From CAG-177 sp003514385 (GTDB lineage Bacteria; Bacillota; Clostridia; Oscillospirales; Acutalibacteraceae): a stretch of DNA of 64,000 nucleotides. Location: positions 1 through 64,000 of the forward strand of contig JBPPLN010000001.1 of NCBI GenBank assembly GCA_051920445.1, given 5' to 3'. Each line of letters starts with the position of its first letter. Positions within the stretch are counted from its first letter, which is position 1. A program made the translations under genes and the position numbers. The notes below the pieces were generated by a model. It was not told the origin of the DNA. It saw only the letters and a program-made list of their open reading frames with translations, and made no database searches. Below, one piece after another: positions 59,618 to 64,000 of this stretch.

Positions 59618-60284
59618 CGAAAGCCTTCATAAAGTGTTTGGTAATGTCCATGGGTCTGGTTATCGCGCTGCCGATGACAACGGCGTATACGCCCGTGTCA
59701 AGCACATTCTTCAGCTGACCGACTTCCCATATTCCGCCCTCGGCGATGATATGCGCGTGCAGTGTCGATGTCATCTCACGGAGCAGCTCGCAGTCCGGGA
59801 TTGCGATACCCTTGGTGTATTCTGTATAGCCGCGCAGGGTAGTGCCGATATAATCGAAGCCGAGTTCGTCGGCGCGCTTTGCCTCTTCGTAGTTCGAGCA
59901 GTCCGCCATTATCTCAACTTCGGGCGCATTCTCGCGAATGTATTTTATAAGATCTTCAAGCTTCTCACCGTTCGGGCGCGCACGCTTCGTTGCATCGAGC
60001 GCAATAACGCTGCATTTTGTTGTCAGCAGGGCTTTGACCTCTTTCAGCGTCGGGGTTATGTAAACTTCGGAGTCCGGATATTCGGCTTTAATTATGCCGA
60101 TTACGGGCACATCGACCTCTGCCGTTATCTCGTTTATGTCCTCAACATAGTTCGCTCTTATACCAGCCGCGCCGCCGAGTACAGCTGCGCGCGCAAAATG
60201 TCCCATCATGTGCAGCCCGTAGAGCGGCTCGCCCTTGACTGCCTGGCATGAGACTATAAGACCGTGTTCTTTCAATTTTGCCAT
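59610..60284 (-). CDS. nanE: N-acylglucosamine-6-phosphate 2-epimerase NanE
   Basis: 224 residues from ATG 60282-60284, preceded by GGAGAGTGATAACT; a GTG three codons upstream is less likely. A TIM-barrel epimerase with VSCQAVKGEPLYG, ALDATKRARPNGE, ADCSNYEEA and AEGGIW motifs. It converts ManNAc-6-P to GlcNAc-6-P. With the ROK kinase it forms part of an amino-sugar (sialic acid) route, though no lyase or transporter is in view. Confidence 0.9.
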   Translation of the reverse strand: MAKLKEHGLIVSCQAVKGEPLYGLHMMGHFARAAVLGGAAGIRANYVEDINEITAEVDVPVIGIIKAEYPDSEVYITPTLKEVKALLTTKCSVIALDATKRARPNGEKLEDLIKYIRENAPEVEIMADCSNYEEAKRADELGFDYIGTTLRGYTEYTKGIAIPDCELLREMTSTLHAHIIAEGGIWEVGQLKNVLDTGVYAVVIGSAITRPMDITKHFMKAFGE

Positions 60285-60357
60285 AGTTATCACTCTCCAC
60301 AGATATTTTCGCCTTTTGCGAAGAAAAAGTCAAGGGGACAGATGACTTATCCGAAAA

Positions 60358-60384
60358 AAACGAACCCTCCCTCGGGAGGGTTCG
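60358..60384 (-). terminator. Terminator of DUF2804 gene
   Basis: CGAACCCTCCC and GGGAGGGTTCG stem with a TC loop; on the minus strand seven T follow. Confidence 0.85.
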
Positions 60385-60394
60385 CGTCGGTTAA

Positions 60395-61513
60395 TTACCA
60401 CTTGTTTTCGACATATTCGCAGAATGCGTACATATCCTTGACCTCGAGCTTTGTGCCGTCGTCAAGTATGGCTGTGCCGTTCCACATACCGTGAACCTGA
60501 TGCGAGTGCATACGAAGGAGATTGAGGGCGTTCGTATCGGCATGGTGGTCATAGAACGGGGTCATTACAAAATCAAATCTGCCGTCCTCGGAGACAAAGT
60601 GCCAGGGCTCCATATATTTGTCGGGTTTCGGGAAAGTTTCGACATCTATCGCGCCGAACTTGTGAGCCTTGCCGTCATAGAATATGCAGGTCTCGGTCGC
60701 GTTGCTCTCGTCGCCGATGCCCCAGGTTATCTCAAAGCCGAAAATGTGCTTGTTGCCGTTCTCGTCAGTCAGATATGTAGAGCCGTTGCCCCAGTACCAA
60801 ACGAGCTTGTAGGGAGTGTTGACGCGACCCCAGTCGAGGCAGCAGAAAGTATCGTCTTTTGAAAATTTGTAGACCTTGTCGCCCCACTTATATGTGCCGC
60901 TGCAGGGCATGCAGTTCTGTTTTGTGGTCATGAAATAGCTCTTCGGGTCGTCTTTGAAGGGGAGAACCGTTGTGATGTTCTCGAGACCATCCGGAATGTC
61001 CATTTCAAAATGGCACTCGACCTTGCCGGACTTGAAATAAATAGTGCGCTTATGCTCTTCGGTCAGGACGTCGAATGTAGCCTTGCCGATTCCGTTGACT
61101 TCCATTTTGACATGGTTCGGAACATCGCCTTTGGGCGGGAGAACGTATTTGTCTTTTCCGCCAAGGAAGAGAGCCGTGGGGGCGGTGAGAGTGCCGGCGG
61201 CAAGCTTCTTGTTCTTCTTCGGGTTTCTCAGATCGACCAGCGCCGCCGAAGCGTAGCCGCCGATAGAGATGTTGGCGAAGCTTATCTGAATCATGTATCT
61301 TCCGTCTGATATCTGATAGAAGTCCCATTCCTTGCGGCGCATTGTAGGCGTCGATTTCGTGCGGTCATAGTCAAAGACCATGTGACGCGCCCAGCCGGGT
61401 GAAAGCAGAGTTCCGTCGTCGGCAAGGAGCTTTGTCGGCTCGGTGTACTCCTTCTGCGCGCTCTTGACCTCACCCTTGAGCCAGCTCGGATAAGTCCTGG
61501 GTATCTCGCTCAT
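60395..61513 (-). CDS. DUF2804 family protein
   Basis: 372 residues, a beta-rich protein of the DUF2804 family (WDFYQISDGRYMIQISFANIS, NCMPCSGTYKWG, CCLDWGRVNTPYKLVWYWGNGS, FEITWGIGDESNATE). The fold resembles lipid- or carotenoid-binding AttH/CrtC-like beta sandwiches, but the function is unknown. Codon use suggests high expression, and a good promoter precedes it. It is monocistronic. Confidence 0.75.
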   Translation of the reverse strand: MSEIPRTYPSWLKGEVKSAQKEYTEPTKLLADDGTLLSPGWARHMVFDYDRTKSTPTMRRKEWDFYQISDGRYMIQISFANISIGGYASAALVDLRNPKKNKKLAAGTLTAPTALFLGGKDKYVLPPKGDVPNHVKMEVNGIGKATFDVLTEEHKRTIYFKSGKVECHFEMDIPDGLENITTVLPFKDDPKSYFMTTKQNCMPCSGTYKWGDKVYKFSKDDTFCCLDWGRVNTPYKLVWYWGNGSTYLTDENGNKHIFGFEITWGIGDESNATETCIFYDGKAHKFGAIDVETFPKPDKYMEPWHFVSEDGRFDFVMTPFYDHHADTNALNLLRMHSHQVHGMWNGTAILDDGTKLEVKDMYAFCEYVENKW

Positions 61514-61571
61514 TAAAAAATCCTCCTAAACATTAGTTACATCAGCCCTCAGCTGTGCTGAATCTCGGTTA

Positions 61572-61600
61572 ATTATAGCATATATACCAAAAATATACAA
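61572..61600 (-). promoter_or_regulatory. Promoter of DUF2804 gene
   Basis: On the minus strand TTGTAT, 17-bp spacer and TATAAT, about 60 bp before the start codon. Confidence 0.65.
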
Positions 61601-61631
61601 CGATTTTTTAGTTTATTATTTAAAAATACGA

Positions 61632-61660
61632 GAAAAGGCTCCCGCAGGGGGAGCCTTTAT
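61632..61660 (-). terminator. Terminator of DHHW-protein gene
   Basis: AAAGGCTCCC and GGGAGCCTTTT stem just after the stop at 61666, reading on the minus strand. Confidence 0.8.
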
Positions 61661-61665
61661 AGTTT

Positions 61666-63009
61666 TTAGCCCATCTTTTCGAGCGCCGACATATATTTCG
61701 GATTCGTCGGGATGAACATATAGTTGAGGAACAGCACTTCCTCTATCGAATTTGTCTTGACGAAACTCGCGAGGTTTACATTTATCTGCCTCGGGTCAAT
61801 GACGTAGACGGTCTTGTAGTTGTTGCAGAGCCACGGAACAAATGCGTTTGCATAGCTCTCTTTTATAACTACGATGCTGCGGTTGCCGGGCGCGTCGGTG
61901 GTTATCTTAGTCACGCCGTGGTCACCGCCGAGGAAGGCGAGATACTTGTTCGAGGACTTCACTTCCGTGTTTATGACCTTGACTTTGTAGCTGCTCTTGA
62001 GTGTCGGGTCGGAGTCGGAGGCGATCGCTTCTGTGTTGGTCTTCGGAATGAAATATTCAACGTAGTCCGGTTTTTTTTCAACCGCCGTGCTCTGCGTAGC
62101 TTTGTAAAGCGTGCCAAGGAACGGGGAGAGCTTACCGGTCCGGAGTGAATTGATTTCAACGGGCGTGAATCCTGCGGTATTTGCAAACGCGCGGTATGCG
62201 TAATATGCGCCGCGTGCAGTCCAGTGGTGATCCGTTCTGAAATACAGATATTCGTTCGTGTGGGCGGCTATCTCCGGATAGGCATCAACGGGGGTTATGC
62301 CCTTGAGCTCGCCGTAGATATAATTGATGCCCTGATACTGCGAATGTGATTTGCCGGAGTTGTATTTCTTCGGAGCGTAGAACTCTATCGAGGTCGGAGC
62401 CATGAGGCTGTATACTTTTGTGTTCGGCATCTCCGCCTTGAGTTTGTTGAGTGTGGCGGCATAGACATCCATCTTCTTGTAGACGTTGGTATACTGCTCC
62501 ATAAGACGGTTGTCAAGAAGGATTATATACTGGTTGGAATATACAGTTTCCTTTCCGGTCTCGTCAACTTCGGCGGCATTTATCGGCTGAGTGGTCTCGG
62601 TGCTCCTTGCGGTCTCGGAGGGTATTGTGGTCTGCTCGTCGGTTGTTTCGGCGTTGCTTTCATCCTCATGCGAGAGCGCCTCGCCGTCGCCGACTCCGCC
62701 GTTGTTCTTTATGACCGTCGCGCCGTCGCCGATCTTCAGGAACGAATAGAACGATTTAATCTTGTTGCTTATTTTGACGAGCCCGTTTCTGCCGGGAAAC
62801 TGGTCGTTGTAGTATTCCTCAAACTTTGAAGCAAAGTCGCCGGAGAAATATGAGCTGGCGGAAAAAGAGGGTTTCTGCGCGAGATTTCTGTTCTCCATCT
62901 CGGAGACCTTTTCGTCCTTGTCGAAGAAGCTGTAAAATCCGACAATGGTGAAAACCGCTAAAACGACACTGAATGAGACGGCGGTAAGAATTTTTTGGAT
63001 TTTTTTCAT
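61666..63009 (-). CDS. DHHW/AlgX-like SGNH acyltransferase-type protein
   Basis: 447 residues: N-terminal signal anchor (about 7-29), RNLAQKPSFS near 41, a Ser/Thr/Glu-rich insert (about 110-145), then the SGNH-like domain with YFRTDHHWTARGAYYAYRAF, the signature that names the DHHW family, and IVVIKESYANAFVPW. These proteins act outside the membrane and work with MBOAT acyltransferases to acetylate polysaccharides. The next gene upstream on the same strand is such an MBOAT. Confidence 0.85.
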   Translation of the reverse strand: MKKIQKILTAVSFSVVLAVFTIVGFYSFFDKDEKVSEMENRNLAQKPSFSASSYFSGDFASKFEEYYNDQFPGRNGLVKISNKIKSFYSFLKIGDGATVIKNNGGVGDGEALSHEDESNAETTDEQTTIPSETARSTETTQPINAAEVDETGKETVYSNQYIILLDNRLMEQYTNVYKKMDVYAATLNKLKAEMPNTKVYSLMAPTSIEFYAPKKYNSGKSHSQYQGINYIYGELKGITPVDAYPEIAAHTNEYLYFRTDHHWTARGAYYAYRAFANTAGFTPVEINSLRTGKLSPFLGTLYKATQSTAVEKKPDYVEYFIPKTNTEAIASDSDPTLKSSYKVKVINTEVKSSNKYLAFLGGDHGVTKITTDAPGNRSIVVIKESYANAFVPWLCNNYKTVYVIDPRQINVNLASFVKTNSIEEVLFLNYMFIPTNPKYMSALEKMG

Positions 63010-63026
63010 TTTATCTTAGCGCCTCC

Positions 63027-64000
63027 TCAGAATCTGAAATACAGGAACGGGTTATATGTCGAGCCCGCCAGCGATGCCACGCAGAGCACGAGCATAACAG
63101 CATTGAAAACAGTGTTGAATATTGGCTCTGTCACCGGTGCGCGCTGTTTGAGCTTCGCGATGCCCACTTTGACGAGCTTTGCAACGGGCGCGCAGGCGAT
63201 AGCTGCGATGATAATAAACGGAATGTTGTTGATTATCATCGCGTTCATGACCGGGTCGGTGAATGCGTTGCCCGATGCGCCGAACGCCACGGAAAATGCC
63301 GACTTCATTGCCGAGAAATCCTCGAAGTAGAATATCATCCAGCCGACGAGCACGACAAACATCGAATACACCCAGCAAATAATTTTCGGAATCTTGTCAA
63401 GGAACTTCTTGAACACAAACTTTTCGAGGCACAGGAACACGAAATAGTAGAGACCCCATATTACGAAGTTCCAGCTCGCGCCGTGCCAAAGTCCTGTGAG
63501 ACCCCAGACGATGAAAAGATTGAGTATCTGACGCGGCAGACTGACTCTGTTTCCTCCGAGGGGGATATAGACATAATCTCTGAAGAAAGAGCTCAGCGTG
63601 ATATGCCATCTGCGCCAGAAATCGGTTATCGAAGTTGAGATATATGGATATTTGAAGTTTTCGGGATAATCGAAGCCGAACATGTGGCCGAGTCCGATAG
63701 CCATGTCTGAATATCCCGAGAAATCAAAGTAAATCTGGAAAGCGTAGAACAGAACCCCGACCCACACACTCATCACAGCCGCATTGTCAACATTGGCGAG
63801 CAGCGACTCGGCGAGAGAACCGGCATAGTTTGCTATGAGCACCTTTTTGCCGAGACCCGCCATGAATCTCGTCATGCCTTTTGCAAAGCCGTCTATCGTA
63901 ACAGTTCTGTGGTCAATCTGCGTGTCGATGTCGGAATATCTGACGATCGGTCCCGCTATGAGCTGCGGGAAGAGCGAGACGAACATCAGGAAGTTTATGA
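63027..64000 (-). CDS. MBOAT membrane-bound O-acyltransferase (partial, runs off edge)
   Basis: At least 324 codons are visible; the N-terminus lies beyond the right edge. The conserved region LFPQLIAGPIVRY, DFSGYSDMAIGLG, FWRRWHITLSSFFRDYVYIPLGG and the catalytic His in GLWHGASWNFVIWG match AlgI/DltB-like acyltransferases. It passes acyl groups across the membrane to a surface glycan acceptor, with the DHHW protein 17 bp downstream as partner. Confidence 0.9.
   Translation of the reverse strand, partial: INFLMFVSLFPQLIAGPIVRYSDIDTQIDHRTVTIDGFAKGMTRFMAGLGKKVLIANYAGSLAESLLANVDNAAVMSVWVGVLFYAFQIYFDFSGYSDMAIGLGHMFGFDYPENFKYPYISTSITDFWRRWHITLSSFFRDYVYIPLGGNRVSLPRQILNLFIVWGLTGLWHGASWNFVIWGLYYFVFLCLEKFVFKKFLDKIPKIICWVYSMFVVLVGWMIFYFEDFSAMKSAFSVAFGASGNAFTDPVMNAMIINNIPFIIIAAIACAPVAKLVKVGIAKLKQRAPVTEPIFNTVFNAVMLVLCVASLAGSTYNPFLYFRF

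Overview
This window looks like chromosomal DNA of a strictly anaerobic, Gram-positive member of the Clostridia, most likely a gut Oscillospiraceae-type organism. The evidence is gene content: two [FeFe]-hydrogenase-type proteins, Rex plus bifunctional AdhE, FeoAB with a DtxR-type regulator, CsoR-CopA and ECF transporters. Translation signals are of the low-GC Gram-positive type, with strong GGAGG ribosome sites and some GTG/TTG starts. No ribosomal RNA or species-diagnostic gene is present, so the genus is not claimed.

Region 1 (1-22.55 kb) is a mosaic accessory island. It is bounded by identical 77-bp direct repeats (1-77 and 22474-22550) that end in a tRNA-like T-arm plus GCCA. A 5'-truncated tyrosine integrase sits just inside the left repeat. 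Inside are an AT-rich pair of ABC exporters and an IS256-family element whose transposase has an in-frame stop. A GC-rich metal/small-molecule block (7.2-18.9 kb) follows, with a TetR regulator, four methyltransferases, three alpha/beta hydrolases, two proteins of the 2-aminothiazoline-4-carboxylate hydrolase family, a ZIP transporter and an HMA-DUF6110-P1B ATPase set resembling ferrosome (fez) loci. It ends in a broken ABC transporter fused against a damaged type II-A CRISPR-Cas remnant. That remnant is one 600-codon ORF made of a serine recombinase without its catalytic N-terminus, a Cas1 fragment and the C-terminal part of Csn2, followed by a CRISPR leader with the ATTTGAG anchor and a single partial repeat.

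Region 2 (22.4-24.4 kb) is repeat-rich. It holds two copies of a structured, terminator-linked RNA-like repeat (a third begins the window), two copies of a hairpin array with 22-nt period, a small ribbon-helix-helix gene and a zinc-ribbon membrane protein.

Region 3 (24.4-31.7 kb) is a NEAT-protein / ECF (S, T, double ATPase) / paired ABC half-transporter / YgbA operon, predicted to take up heme or a metallophore. Its leader carries the same TTAG-N6-CTAA palindromes found in front of the Region 1 methyltransferase operon, suggesting shared TetR-type control.

Region 4 (31.7-43.1 kb, minus strand) is a redox and hydrogen block: rex-adhE-kinase-two NuoE-like proteins-sensory hydrogenase-SpoIIE-type phosphatase-[FeFe] hydrogenase-hypB, followed upstream by a phosphodiesterase and a LysR regulator.

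Region 5 (43.3-64 kb) is ordinary core genome: lipid kinase, nucleotidase, feoAB/DtxR, an SDR with a zinc-ribbon tail, csoR-copA with an embedded copZ, four tRNA genes (Gly, Arg, His, Gln), a MATE pump, aconitase X, a GrpB-pyrophosphatase fusion, NanE/ROK kinase, DUF2804, and a DHHW/MBOAT surface-acylation pair running off the right edge. Metal handling (iron, heme, copper, divalent metals) is the recurring theme.
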